Shown: in pieces, positions 21,874 through 35,792 of the stretch
How positions within the stretch are numbered: position 1 is the first letter of the stretch
How the letters are laid out: the number at the start of each line of letters is the position of its first letter
Source of the DNA: Phanerodontia chrysosporium
Lineage: Eukaryota; Basidiomycota; Agaricomycetes; Polyporales; Phanerochaetaceae
Direction of reading: 5' to 3'
Assembly: GCA_001910725.1 (NCBI GenBank)
Contig: MJGA01000001.1
Coordinates: 682,001-746,000, forward strand
DNA: 64,000 nucleotides
The notes under the pieces: generated by a model
The model's input: only the letters and a program-made list of their open reading frames with translations
Databases searched by the model: none
Told to the model about the DNA's origin: nothing
Position numbers and translations under genes: made by a program

Positions 21874-23572
21874 TTAGGCGTTCATGACCTGCTAGCATCG
21901 GTTAGTACTGAATACGGAGGTCTGTAGTCGGCGGGACACACCTTCAGCTCGCGGGACTCGCCGTTGAGCTCGTGGTTCCCGAACTCTTCAGGGAGAGGCG
22001 GGGCGACAGGGACGGGCGGGATGGACGGGTCGAGCGCCTTGGAGTGCGACGACGACCGCTTGCGCGCCATGTCCGGGGAGCCCTTGGGCGAGACGGGCGC
22101 GACGGGGCCGTTCAGCAGCGACGAGCGCCGCGGGAGCGGCGTGTGTGGCGCCTCGACGGGGACGGCGGGCGGGAGCTGCGCGGGGTTCACCGCCTCCGCA
22201 GGGTGCATCGGCTGGCCGGTGAACGACAGCGCGGAGTTGGGGCCAAACATCGGAGCAGCCGCCGCGTTCACGTCGACGGTGAGGAAAGGCGGTGGTGCGG
22301 GCGTGAGCTGGCGCGGCTGCGGGTACTGGGCCATCGGGTCGTGCGCGGGCGACGGCGAGCGCACGGGGTACGCCTGCTGTGCGGTGTGGTAGTCGTACAC
22401 GGGGGTCGCGCTCCGGTAGACGGGGTCGGCGGTGTATCCGGGGTTCGGCGCGCCAGTGTGGTATGCGCCGGGGGCGCCGCGCTGGAGGTCGACGTAGTCA
22501 CGGCCGTCGTAGTACGGGTGCGCCTGAACTGGGGGAGCCGCCATCGGTGAGTCGTCGTACGGCTTGGGAGCATCGTAGCCTTGCGACGCGCCGTAACCAA
22601 CCTTCTGCGGGTCGAAGCCCTGGTTGTAGGCCGGGTTGACGAAGGTCTCTGTGGAGGTGGTGCCCGTGCTGCGGTTCGTGGGCACGCGGTGCACCGACCG
22701 TGCGCCCGCGGCCATCTCGACCTTGTTGATGACGTCGTCATCGCGGCGGCCGAACATGCCCTTGCTGCCTTTCTCGATGTCGTCGTGCCCGTGCCCGCCG
22801 CCAACCAGATCCTCCGTCTTGAACTCCGCCGCCTCATCATGAAGCTTGTCACGCTGACGGCGCCGGATAGCCCAAGTCGCGAGATCATGAGGATAACGAG
22901 GCCAATGATGGACGCGAAGGTGATCACTGAGATGCAGAGCGGCTTGTTCTGCATGAACGATTTCGGCGGAAGAGGTGCGCCACTTGACTGAGCAGGCGCT
23001 GACGCCCCGACAGTCTGGAAGACCGTAGACGTCGGGTGGTCATGGCTCGTAGGTGTGGGGGTGTTATCGGGAGTAGGGGATGGGGTGGGAGTAGGAGTAG
23101 CGGAGGACGTCGAGCTCGAGCTAGACGAGCTCGACGAAGAGATCGCAGACGAGGAGGTCGCAGAAGACGAGCTGCGACGACATTGATCACCAACATTACA
23201 GCGCTTGATCAAAGGGCGTACCTCGCGTGGCTGGATGAGGAAGCAGACGCTGTGGCCGAACTACTTGAGCTCGCGCTGCTCGTCAATCCGAGTAGGTCTG
23301 GGATACCTGGAAGTGAAAGAGACGGTGTCGGTAATGAAGGTATGAGACCGCCGAGCAGGCCGTCGTCGCTGCTAGTCGTTTTCTTGTCTCCACCGAGACC
23401 AAAGAGCCCCCGCCATCGCCGCTGAAAGCACTCGTTGAGCGAGGTCCGCCTGTGAGATTAAACGAATAGATACCCACAAGAGGCCCCTTGCTACCGGGTG
23501 GAAGACTGGCAGGCGACATCGACTCAATTCCAGCATCCGTAGATAGATTGTACTCACCGTCATTGTGCGCGC
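21874..23572 (-). CDS. Single-pass membrane protein: Ser/Thr/Pro-rich ectodomain, one helix, Pro/Tyr-rich tail
   Basis: This resembles the fungal 'Ser-rich stalk, one helix, cytoplasmic tail' proteins that resemble Mid2/Wsc cell-wall sensors in layout. I do not recognise a named family. Order: GLFGLGGDKKTTSSDDGLLGG; a poly-Ser/Thr/Pro stalk (about 23040-23300), likely O-mannosylated; the helix CISVITFASIIGLVILMI; a basic stop-transfer stretch AIRRRQRDKLHDEAAEF; then a long tail with repeated Pro, Tyr and Ser. The last exon probably joins across 21890-21942, giving the end ELKVMNA. The start is uncertain: a short first exon near 23560-23600 is possible, and no clear signal peptide was found. 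One-base breaks occur near 22876-22884 and probably 23407-23411. Confidence 0.62.
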
Positions 23573-24225
23573 GTGGCACTACGTCCAGATTGTGGTTGTA
23601 CCCATGCATGCCGCAGCGTACGATGGATTCGCAGCCGACTGCTGGGAAGATGCTTGTTGGCTGTGGGGATGAAGGAGTGTGGGTTATGACCGAGGTGCGG
23701 TCAAAGTTGGCGGTTGGTGGTCAAGACTATGGCCTTCCTGAGGACCAGCAGCCTGGTGTGTCCTGTAGAAGTCAAAAGTTTGAGTAGTTCGATGTGAGTT
23801 AGTGAGGAAGTGGTTGACTCCGAATCACCGAGGGACAAAAGGCTGCAGGATGTACAAAGGGGCCGAATCATCGTGTCGCCGGTTAGTTCATGGAGTCGCG
23901 TATTAGTTTCTGCTCCATTCCGTTGCCGACGACGTAGGCGGCGCGCACCCGGATGAACACGAGGATTTGTTGGCATCGTAACGTTACGGTGAAACCACGC
24001 TAAAGTGATTCGGGGTACAAGATGACGAGGTAAGATCAACTTCATCCGACGGGAAGCGACATGCTGCGCGGACTGCGGCTTGAGTGAAGAACGTAACCTC
24101 CTGATACTGTTAGAGACAACGAGGAAAGCAAGGACACAACAAGATGATACAGGACAGCGGAATACTACTACATCGATAACCTGAAAGCAGTCCTCTCCAA
24201 GAAAACCAGAAAACGAATAGAAAAC
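23573..24225. other. Intergenic, about 650 bp
   Basis: Upstream region of the Ser/Pro-rich membrane gene and 3' region of the PKA regulatory subunit (both minus). Nothing further supportable. Confidence 0.4.
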
Positions 24226-25757
24226 TCAACGACGGTTACCGTACGCTTGACCTGCGTTGCGCTCCATGAGATCCCTCAACGGACCTAACAGCCGAGTGAA
24301 CGCATGCGCGTCGAGCACGGCCACTTTAAGCTTGGGTGACGTCGGGTCTTCCCGAACGATTGCGCTGACTGTCGCGGCGCGAGGCTCCAATCGGAGAAGA
24401 GCCAGCTCTGCAGAAGAATCAGTGACCGCACGACATACAGGAAAACATATGGTCCGACCTCCGAAGTAGTCTCCCTTGCGCAGATGTCCCACCTGGACAT
24501 CATTCTTCTCGCCATTCTCTCCCTCCATAGTCTTGGTAACGATGGCCTCACCCTCTTCGATGAAGAAGAATGTATCGCCCATGTCGCCCTGCCGCACCAC
24601 CGGCTCGCCGTCGTCGTAGGTGCTGCTACCGAGCGCATCCGCGATCTTGCTGCGCTCCTCGGGAGCAAGGGACTTGAGGAGCGGCACGGATGCCAAGAAC
24701 TGCTCGTACATGGTGCGGCGGCGATGGGCGGCCTTGAGAATGATCGTCCGGAAGGTTATGCGGTCGAGTGACCAGAGGGTGGACGGCTCGATGGCAACAA
24801 CCGACGCTTTCCGCGGGTGACCGTACATCAGAGCGAGCTCGCCGAACGCGGCCCCAACGCCACAATTTGCTACCCACTTGCCGAACCGCGGGTGTCCCAG
24901 CGACTTGAACGTCTCTGGCGCCGCGCTCACCGCCTCTGTCTCGCTAAACCAGTCGGCGGGCAGCGGCTCCTCGCGGATGAAGCACTGCAGGAATCCCGAC
25001 TCGACAACGTAGAACCATTCCCCCACGTCGCCCTGCCTGATCACCACCTCGTCCTTCTCAACATGTATCTCCCGCATCGCCAGCAGCACACCCGTCTGCT
25101 GCTCCTCGTCCAGCTCGCGGAACAGCAGGTTCTTGCTCACAGAGGCCATGATGCGCTTCAGCTGCTCCGGGCTCTTGGGAAAGACAGGCAGCGGCTCGTC
25201 GTGCTCACTGTCCACGGCAATGGATTCGGCGCTGATTGACGACCGTCGCGCGAGAATCGTCGACATGCCGGGGACTAGGTAGTCGTTGTTCTCGGGGGAG
25301 ACGGCTCCGTTTGCGAAAGAAGCGAAGGGGTTATGGCTGGCCGGAGAAGTGGGCGATAGCTCTTCAGCATCGTCCACAGAGAAGGTTGGCGGGTTGAACA
25401 CATTGGTGGCGGGTCGGTCAGGGAGGAGCGCGTTCCCAGGAACATTGAGAGTTCCAAACGGACTAGAGGCAGTGTTGATGCTGGATATATTCGCTTGTTC
25501 CTGGCTGTAAGCCTGGGAGAACGGCGAGCCGCCGCGGCAGACGACGACGTCGGGCTGATAGGTATGTCGAGGAAGTGATCCGTAGGGAGGTCGCGCACAG
25601 GCGTCAGGCGGTTTGCAAGGGCGTCGCGGGTCCTCGAACGCTGCTCTTGCAGCCTGCGTTGGAACCAGTCGGCGCAGTACTGGAGAGCGTCCTTGGGCTG
25701 CACGCGGTAGGCATCGCGCGTCAGGTCTGCGATCAAAGCGTCGAAGGTGGAGGACAT
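24226..25757 (-). CDS. PKAR (BCY1): cAMP-dependent protein kinase regulatory subunit
   Basis: Binds and inhibits the PKA catalytic subunit; cAMP binding releases it. The start (minus strand from 25757) gives MSSTFDALIADLTRDAYRVQ, then QPKDALQYCADWFQRRLQEQ, the dimerisation/docking region. After a Ser/Pro linker (SPFGTLNVPGNALLPDRPAT) comes the inhibitor site ILARRSSISAES, of the phosphorylatable R-R-x-S type. Two cyclic-nucleotide domains follow, each with a phosphate-binding cassette: FGELALMYGHPRKASVVA and, across an intron, FGELALLRLEPRAATVSA. The N-terminal part and the rest lie in different frames, meeting near 25529. One added G restores them; a 37-43 nt intron is a weaker alternative. 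Divergent from the HERP-like gene across a 618-bp shared promoter. Confidence 0.93.
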
Positions 25758-26375
25758 GGCTGGGGGTGAGCTGGGCGGGGAATGTAGACCCCGCAGGCGA
25801 GGATGAGAGATATAATGTAGGTAGTCGGGAGAGTGGCAAAGCGAAGATGGATGGATGTAGGGAGACACGACGACGCGATTTCCAGGCGCCTGTCGCTCCA
25901 CGTGACCCTGGGCGGCGAGTACAAGACGAACCTAACATGTTTCGTCCCTCCGCTGTTCTGGACATTGACCATGGCGTTTGCTAGACAAAGGAACGAGACG
26001 GAGATACCTTGCAGACAAGCTATCCCTCTTTGCCGAACAGCCGTTACCGAATATTCTAGAGAGCTCGCACGTGTCCATATGCCATGTACTGGTTCAGGGA
26101 CCTAGGTACACGGCTGGATAGCACCACGCTCGGATGAGCACAACGTGGCAGTGCACGCATTCTCCTCGAAAGACGTACCACAATGCTTTCCGGATTGAGC
26201 CTCGGGTGCGTGATGCGGAGCCCGGCCCCGGCGGTTCCACGTAGACCGTGATCTGAGCGCCGACGACTTCGCGACACACCGTTCCACACTCGAGCCTTCC
26301 AGTCCCTCACTCTCTAACTTATCGTTCTCCACCCCGGTTCCTCCACGTCCTCCTTCACTGTCCCATCTTTCCACC
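25758..26375. promoter_or_regulatory. Shared divergent promoter, PKA-R (-) and HERP-like (+)
   Basis: 618 bp between two start codons pointing apart. No canonical TATA or known factor site was recognised with confidence. Confidence 0.5.
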
Positions 26376-28031
26376 ATGGATCTCCGTGTAGAGCTGCCTG
26401 CTCAGTCCCGGTCGTTCCAGGTCCAAGTCCACCCTCACTGGACCGTCCGGGAGATCAAGGAAGAGATACAACGAGTGTGCCCTGGCACACCTCGCGTGGA
26501 AGGCCAGAGAGTCATTTGGAGAGGCCGGATCCTTAGAGACGAGGAGAGAGTGAGCGACCTCTGGAAGGTGTGTTTGTTCCATGCGTTTGCCGCATCGACA
26601 CGAGGACTAACATGGTGCCCGTACGCTAGTCTCCCAGTGATGCAAGGATAGTCCACCTTGCCGTCCACCCTTCAGCTTGGACGACGGCAACTTCTACCAC
26701 AACCTCTGCGCCTCCCTCTTCTGCCGCCAGCGAGTCTTATATACCCGTCGCATCCCAGTCGACACCACAGTCAACGCACTCCCGCGTTCCACCTCTTGCG
26801 CCTCCTTGTGTCCCGCTTTCGTTCATTGTACAAAAACATGAAACTGCCATTCACGTTTTGACGCATGGTCATCGGCCGCTCAGTCAGGAGATGGTTGACA
26901 TGCGGCAAGCACGGTCTTTCGCTGTTAGCGCTTTGTACGCCCACGGTCTGGCTTGGCCATCCATCTTGGACGAGGAGTATCCTCAGCCATCGCCACCCAA
27001 CGAGGGTGTAAAGTATGAGCGAACAGTCATTGAGTGAGCAAACGTCCGCTATTGTTGTGTCTTAGCCTTGCACTGACTTTCTGCCACTTATCAGCAACCA
27101 ACCTTACCTCCGTTTGGTAACACCGAATGCCACGCCCACTCCCATCCAGCAGCACGCTCTCAAGGTCTTGTCTTATACGTTCCCTCTACTTTCCATCGCT
27201 ACCCCAGACCCTTCGACATACCAGGCATCACATCATGCTATGCCGTATGGGCCGACGCCGACGACCAACCTTAACCAGTATCTGCAGCAGGTCGGCATAC
27301 CACCCCTACGCCTTACACCCAACCAGCCAAACAACCCAAACGACCCGAATAACCCTGCTGTTGCCGAAATCCGCGCCATTCCCCTACGTGCCCTCTTGAT
27401 GCCTCTTGTGATGTTCAGCTTCCGCACCTTCCTCCTGATGTACTTCTTCTCACCCTCAAAGCGGCCGTTCTTCGGTATCGTCCTGTCGCTCTGGATCCTT
27501 TATGAGACTTGGGGTGCGCTTCGGGGAATCCTGGCCCACGACAGGCCGGCTGGTCAGGCTGCGGCACAAGCTCGCGCTGACCCGGCCGCTGGCCAAGGGG
27601 TCAACGCGCAGCGCGGTCAGGCCGCAGCGCCCGCACCGGGTACACCTCAGAGCGACAGACATGGGCACTTCGACTTCATCTTGAACCACTTGGCCAACAT
27701 GGGTCTGTCCCACGAGGACGCGATCCTCGATGCGAACGTGCCCGCCCCTGCGCCCTCTGTCGTGCGCAAGGTCAAGTCATTTGTCTCGCTGATGCTCATG
27801 ACACTGCACCCCGCTGTCTGGGACCGCCGCCGCACTGCGCTCCGTAGGAGGGAGGGCCGACTGAGGACCGAGGCAAACGTCCGCGAGAGTGCACCTGCCG
27901 AGGGCTCCGAAGAAGACGCGAACCGCGCGCAGGCGCGGGCACAGGTCATGGCGAGACACGCGCGCAGGCCGCAATGGGTGCAACGATACGTGGAGCGGGT
28001 CCAGGTAACGGAGTGGGTCGATGATTTGTAA
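26376..28031 (+). CDS. HERP/Usa1-like ER membrane protein with N-terminal ubiquitin-like domain
   Basis: Start 26376 gives MDLRVELPAQSRSFQVQVHP and continues HWTVREIKEEIQRVCPG, VEGQRVIWRGRILRDEERV and, after an intron, ARIVHLAVHPS. This is a ubiquitin-like fold of about 80 residues. A long Pro/Asn-rich linker follows, then a hydrophobic hairpin (ALLMPLVMFSFRTFLLMYFF, FFGIVLSLWILYETWGAL) and a charged tail. This layout matches animal HERPUD and yeast Usa1, scaffolds of the Hrd1 ER-associated degradation ligase. The Dsc3 subunit of the Golgi/ER Dsc ligase also has a ubiquitin-like N-terminus, so the choice is not final. The spliced frame is unbroken, with introns near 26568-26630 and 27033-27095. 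Role is inferred from architecture only. Confidence 0.72.
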
Positions 28032-28490
28032 AAGTATGGTTCCTTGCCGGAGCGGACACTACTCAAGTACTAGGTTTGTACGATACGATATGGACACCAT
28101 CGGATTCCCCGCCGCGTGAGATACGGCGTTGTCTTTTGGAGTGTAGTATATTTTGTCGTGATCATCGTCCACGTAAATTAGTAGATTCTGGATGTGTTGC
28201 ACTGTGCGCCACAAGCAAGTGTGCATCCATGGCGAGCCCCGCGCCTTTGATACCCCTTTCATCGAGTTTGTGGTCGATAGACGGATGAAAGATATATGAC
28301 CGCGATAGCACGATCGAGAACGCGTGAGTGGGGGACGGACCGGGCCTTGTCTCGATTAGAACTCGTGGTGAGGGCGCGATAACTGCGAGTTTCGCGCTTA
28401 TATACCGACGACCAAGTCGACGTGGACGTCGTCGTTCCTCAAAGACCTGTGCTACCCCAAACGCGTTGTATCCGATCCCAGCACTTTGCA
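28032..28490. promoter_or_regulatory. Promoter region of FUR1
   Basis: A TATATA box (TTATATAC, 28399-28406) lies about 85 bp before the start codon of the uracil phosphoribosyltransferase gene. The rest is the 3' region of the HERP-like gene. Confidence 0.5.
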
Positions 28491-29515
28491 ATGTCCGACA
28501 AACTGCATGTTCTCGCGCACCCCGTCATCAATGCTCGTCTGTCGAAGCTGCGCGAGCAAAGCGCCTCATCCAAGGAGTTCCGTGAGGTACGCACCTCAGT
28601 ATGGCAACGAAGGCCCTTGGTCTGACGGGCAGTCCAGGGTATACACGAGATCAGCTTGCTGCTAGGCTTCGAGGCGAGCAGAGACCTCGAGGAGGAGACC
28701 TACACGGGGGTGCGTCATCCGCGCTGCTGTTGCGCGTCCCGCCCGCTGACACCTGCCTGCAGCAAACCCCGGTCGGGCCCTTCACGGGGTCGGTCATCAA
28801 GCCGCGGATCGCGCTCACGCCAGTCTTGCGTGCTGGGCTGGGCATGACGGACGCGTTGCTGACGCTCTTCCCGTGCGTGGCTTCTCTGTCGTGGACAAGC
28901 GTGCATCTGAACGTCCGTGCAGCGCCGCATCGGTGTACCATCTGGGCATCTTCCGCGAGAAAGTGTCGCTGCGGCCGGTCGAGTGTACGTTCGCGTTCCC
29001 CACGGTCGTAGACGCAGACGTGTTGACCCGGTACAGACTACTCGAAGCTCCCGCCGAACCCCGAGGTCGACCAGGTGTTCCTCCTGGACCCGCTGATCGC
29101 GACCGGAGGCACCGCCGTCGCTGCGCTTAACATGATCTTGGACTGGGGTATTCCAGGTGGGCATCATGCTGTGCAAGAAGACGAGAGATCGCTCAACCTT
29201 CCTGCAGTGACGAAGATCAAGCTGTTGTGTGTTCTCGCGTCGCAAGACGGTCTTGCGAACGTGCAGAAGGAGTTCCCCAACCTCGAGGTACTACCGCGGT
29301 GATGGATCGATAAACGCGTGTTCTGACATGTACACTTAGATTTGGGCCGCCGCAGTGGACCCACACCTTACGAAGGATGGCCTTATTGCGCCTGGCTTGG
29401 GCGACACCGTGAGTGCCCGCACTCTAGCTCCAATTCCGAATACTTGAATTCCGAATACTGACCCGAGGTCTTGCAGGGTGACCGCCTGTACAATACCCTG
29501 AAGCCTGTCTCATAG
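28491..29515 (+). CDS. FUR1: Uracil phosphoribosyltransferase
   Basis: Converts uracil and PRPP to UMP in pyrimidine salvage; cytosolic. About 210 residues over seven exons starting MSDKLHVLAHPVINARLSKL. Landmarks: FREGIHEISLLLGFEASRDL, PRIALTPVLRAGLGMTDALL, VYHLGIFREKVSLRPVEYYS, and the PRPP loop FLLDPLIATGGTAVAAL. The C-terminal uracil-binding region includes DPHLTKDGLIAPGLGDTGDR and ends YNTLKPVS, close to the family's typical end. Every exon joins in frame with GT-AG borders. In fungi this enzyme confers 5-fluorouracil sensitivity (known of the family). Confidence 0.97.
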
Positions 29516-29861
29516 GAATGTGTACTCACTCTTGCTTGGACCACACTGTACAGTACCACAAGAAGCCTTGGAATTGGAGTATTTCTGTAAAATAGAAGGC
29601 CGTATGTGCCCTGGCAGGCGGCGTGCCGCGTCGGAGGCGAGGACGCGATACCGGGCCGGTGCAAGCAGTGCCTGCAAAAGGAAATTGCTTACATAGTGCC
29701 CATGCGTGAACGTTCCGCCACCAAGGCATAACGCCATCGTGAGTGGGGGATTGCACAATCGCCAAAGGTCTTCCGTCCGCGCATTTGCCTTCAAATAAAA
29801 CGCACAGTCATGCAAACTGCTCAGGTTCCTTTCCTCCTCTCAGGCTGTGGTCCAGGACACG
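29516..29861. other. Intergenic, 346 bp; MET10 promoter
   Basis: No CACGTG (Cbf1-type) site, which regulates sulfur genes in yeast, is visible here. No repeat or RNA gene. Confidence 0.5.
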
Positions 29862-32800
29862 ATGGCCATCGAAATCCCCGCTACCGGTGCCTCGACGCCG
29901 CTCTCGGCCTCCGCCACCCTCTCCACGCCGCCATCCCCTGGCCTGAAAAATGTCTCCTTCCATGACAAAAGCACTTCCAACAGCCCTCTTGTCTCTGCGT
30001 CTACGACCATCGAGCTGATCGCATCTAGGTCCAGCTCGAGCGTATTCGTCTACGACCTCGCTGAGCAGGCAGGCTTTGGCACATATACCAAGGGCTGGAC
30101 GGGCGCTGACACCGGCGCGGCCTCCGTAGTCAGCCTGCAAACCCGTGCAGGCGCGGGCTTGAGCTTGGTCGGCAGGCTCTCCCAGGGCTCGAGCAAGGAT
30201 GCATCCAAGTCCGCTGTGCTCACTGCCTACACCACCCCGACGGGGCTCGCCACCATGGCGCAGTCGCTCGTGCACCTCCCCGCGCCGACCGCGAACACGA
30301 AGCTCGTCCTCCAGGTCCCGAACGTCACGCCCGTCGGCGAGAGCTTCGCGCTGTCGCCCACCCTTGCACCCTTTATGCCTGCGCTCGCCGTCTTCCCCGA
30401 GCAGTTTACGATCCTGCTGTCGTCCACTCCCCAGGAGGCCGTCGACCTCGCGACGCTCGCGTACGAGCTCGAGAACACGCATGTGGTGCACATCTTCGAC
30501 CACCACAGCGCCACGCGTGAGATTGGCCATGCACTTCAGACCACGGCGCCCTCGCAGCTGCGGAGGTCGACCCTGAAGAGTGGACTGTCTCTCGCGGGGT
30601 ACAACTTCTTCGACTATGCGGGCGACAAGGACGCAGAAGTTGTGCTCGTGCTCCCGAACGGTCCCCTGGCCAACGTCGCAAAGGCTGTCGCTTCGCGCGT
30701 GATTGGTCTCGGCGTTGTCGTTGTCCGCGTCCTCCGCCCATGGGACGAGGAGGAGCTTCGCAGTGTCGTCCCCGCGTCAGCCAAGCGCGTCCACGTCTTC
30801 GACGATGTCCCGACGGAACCGACGCTTGGTACCCTGTACGCCGACGTCTTCTCTGCGCTCTTTGACCCCGTTCACCGCGGCCCGATGATCAAGTCGCACC
30901 GTCTCACTCCCGCTCTCACGCAGTCCTACATTGCCAACCCCTCTGCGTTCATCGAGTCCCTCCGCAGCCTCGCCCCCTCTGTGTCATCGGTCTCGCTCGA
31001 CTCTGCTCAGCAGAAGAAGCTCCTGTTCTTCACGACCCCGGGCTCGACACTCGCCGGCCTGCCGTTCATGGTCGAACAGACCTTCCTCGCGCTCCCCTCG
31101 ATGTCTGCGCGCCAGAGCACGGAGCACGACGTGTTCTCGAAACCCGGCGGCGTGACCGCGGACAGGGTCGTGCTCGGCCAGAAGAAGCCGGAGCCGTTCG
31201 TCCCGGTGTCCCTGCTTCTCCCCCTCTCCCCCGAGAGCCAGGGTCACGCTGATTTCCTCGCCGTGACGGATCAGGGTCTGCTCAAGTCGCACCAAGTCGC
31301 GTCGCACGCTAAGCACGGCGCGCCCCTGCTCGTCACGACGTCATGGACCCCCGCGGAGCTCGGTGCGAACCTGCCGGCGGACGTCGCGGCGCTCGTCCGC
31401 GAGCGGGGACTCCGGGTGTACACCATCGACACACAGCAGCTCGCGGAGCAGCTTGTTGGCGCGGCTGGCCCTGAACGGAACGCGCTGGAGAACGTTATCG
31501 CCCTGCTTGCGTTTGTGAGGCTGTATCTCGGCAAGGCCGCGACGGAAGAGGTAGTTGTCAAGCTCGCGCGCCGTTTCATCGGCGAGGCGGTCTACGGCTT
31601 CGATCTCACCAAGGTCGGTTCGCGTGCCTGGGCAGCGCTGGTCGAAATCGAGCTGCCCGCTCCCTCTGAGCCGGCCCAGCCGTCGTCGCTGGAGACTTTC
31701 GAGTTCAATGCGATCGCTGTGGAGACTGACGACGGCGAGACGGTGGTGAACGGCGCGCGGGTTGGGTCGTGGCACGACGCTGCCAAGCAGCTGATCTTCC
31801 GCCCAGCAGTGACGGCCGTGGACGGCCCCTTCTCCAGCTACGACCAGAACCCCGAGCTCCGCCCCGACATTCCTGACCGCACGTACTTGATCACCTGCAC
31901 CGTCAACAGGCGCCTGACCCCACTTGACTACGACCGCAACGTCTTCCACCTCGAGTTCGACACGCGCGGCACGGGCCTCAAGTACGCGATTGGCGAGGCG
32001 CTCGGCGTCCACGGGTGGAACGACGAGCAGGAGGTCCTCGACTTCTGCAGCTGGTACGGCGTCGATCCGAACCGCCTGATCACGATCCCGGTGCCGGGCT
32101 CGGATGGCGCGCGCATGCACACGCGCACGGTCTTCCAGGCGCTGCAGCAGCAGATCGACCTGTTCGGCAAGCCGGGCAAGACGTTCTACTCGGACCTGTC
32201 CGAGCACGCGACGAGCCAGGCGGACAAGTACGCGCTGCAGTTCATCGGCTCGCCCGAGGGCGCCGCGACGTTCAAGAAGCTGTCCGAGAAGGACACCGTC
32301 ACGTTCGCGGACATCCTCCGCAAGTACGAGACCGCGCGCCCCGGCATCGAGACGCTCTGCGAGCTCATTGGCGACATCAAGCCGCGCCACTACAGTATCG
32401 CGAGTGCGCAGGCTGTCGTCGGTGACCGCGTCGACCTTCTCGTTGTTGCAGTCGACTGGGTAACACCAAGTGGTGCGTTTCTCACTGTAACATTTGTGAT
32501 GGTTCATGTACTCACATCCACTCCCGTAGGCACTCCGCGCTTTGGCCAATGCACACGCTACCTCGCTGGCTTGAAGGTTGGCCAGAAGGTTACTGTCTCC
32601 ATCAAGCCTAGTGTCATGAAGGTACGTCATTCATGGATGCTCGCTTCGTGCTCTCGCTCACGATTGCATATAGCTCCCTCCCGACAACATGCAACCTCTT
32701 ATTATGGCTGGTCTCGGTACTGGTGCCGCTCCCTTCCGCGCCTTCCTCCAATACCGCGCGTGGCTGCAGTCGCAAAACATTCCCGTCGGCCCGACCTACT

Positions 32801-33147
32801 ACTACTTCGGCTCTCGCCACCGCTCACAGGAGTACCTGTACGGCGAGGAGATCGAGGCCTTCATACTCGATGGCACGATTACCAAGGCTGGCCTCGCGTT
32901 CTCGCGTGATGGCCGCAAGAAGGTGTACATCCAGCACAAGATGAAGGAGGACTCGACGGTGCTCGCGGACATGCTCTACAACAAGCAGGGTGTGTTCTAC
33001 CTGTGCGGCCCGACGTGGCCTGTGCCGGACGTGTATGAGGCTTTGGTGGAGGCTCTCGTCGAGAACGAGAGCATGACGCCCGAGTCTGCGGGTGCGTACT
33101 TGGAAGGTTTGAAGGAGGAGGAGCGCTACGTTCTCGAGGTCTACTAG
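29862..33147 (+). CDS. MET10: Sulfite reductase [NADPH] flavoprotein alpha component
   Basis: The alpha subunit passes electrons from NADPH via FAD to the sulfite reductase beta subunit in sulfate assimilation. The start is MAIEIPATGASTPLS at ATG 29862 (upstream codons in frame lack ATG). Three exons: 29862-32472, 32530-32621, 32674-33147, giving about 1,058 residues. The N-terminal half (TTIELIASRSSSSVFVYDLA) is the pyruvate-ferredoxin-oxidoreductase-like region of fungal Met10. The C-terminal half is a ferredoxin-reductase module: NVFHLEFDTRGTGLKYAIGE, the FAD motif RHYSIASAQ, GTPRFGQCTRYLAGL, the NADPH motif MAGLGTGAAPFRAFLQ and YYYFGSRHRSQEYLY, ending EERYVLEVY. The first exon runs 870 codons without a stop. 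The long minus-strand open frames across it are shadows of its high GC third positions. Confidence 0.96.
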
Positions 33148-35600
<2,453 letters not shown>

Positions 35601-35792
35601 GCTGCTGTATTTTAGACGTCATGTAATATTTGAGTCGAATCCCGATGTGTGTACTGGTCAAAAGCAACATCGTTCTTGCACAGTTGCCTAATCTAGCCAT
35701 CAAACCATGAAGGATGTTTCGCAGACGCCCGCTCGATTCCTCGCTGCTAAACGCACTTTTTGACCCTCCACTCACCGCTTCAGCTCGCACAG

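Noticed and set aside
29808..30530. 240-codon minus-strand open frame opposite the MET10 start
   Set aside because: Arg/Gly/Glu-rich shadow of MET10 codons.
31341..32630. 429-codon minus-strand open frame antisense to MET10
   Set aside because: A shadow of the GC-rich third codon positions of MET10. Its Arg/Asp/Val-rich composition has no domain, and MET10 is certain on the other strand.
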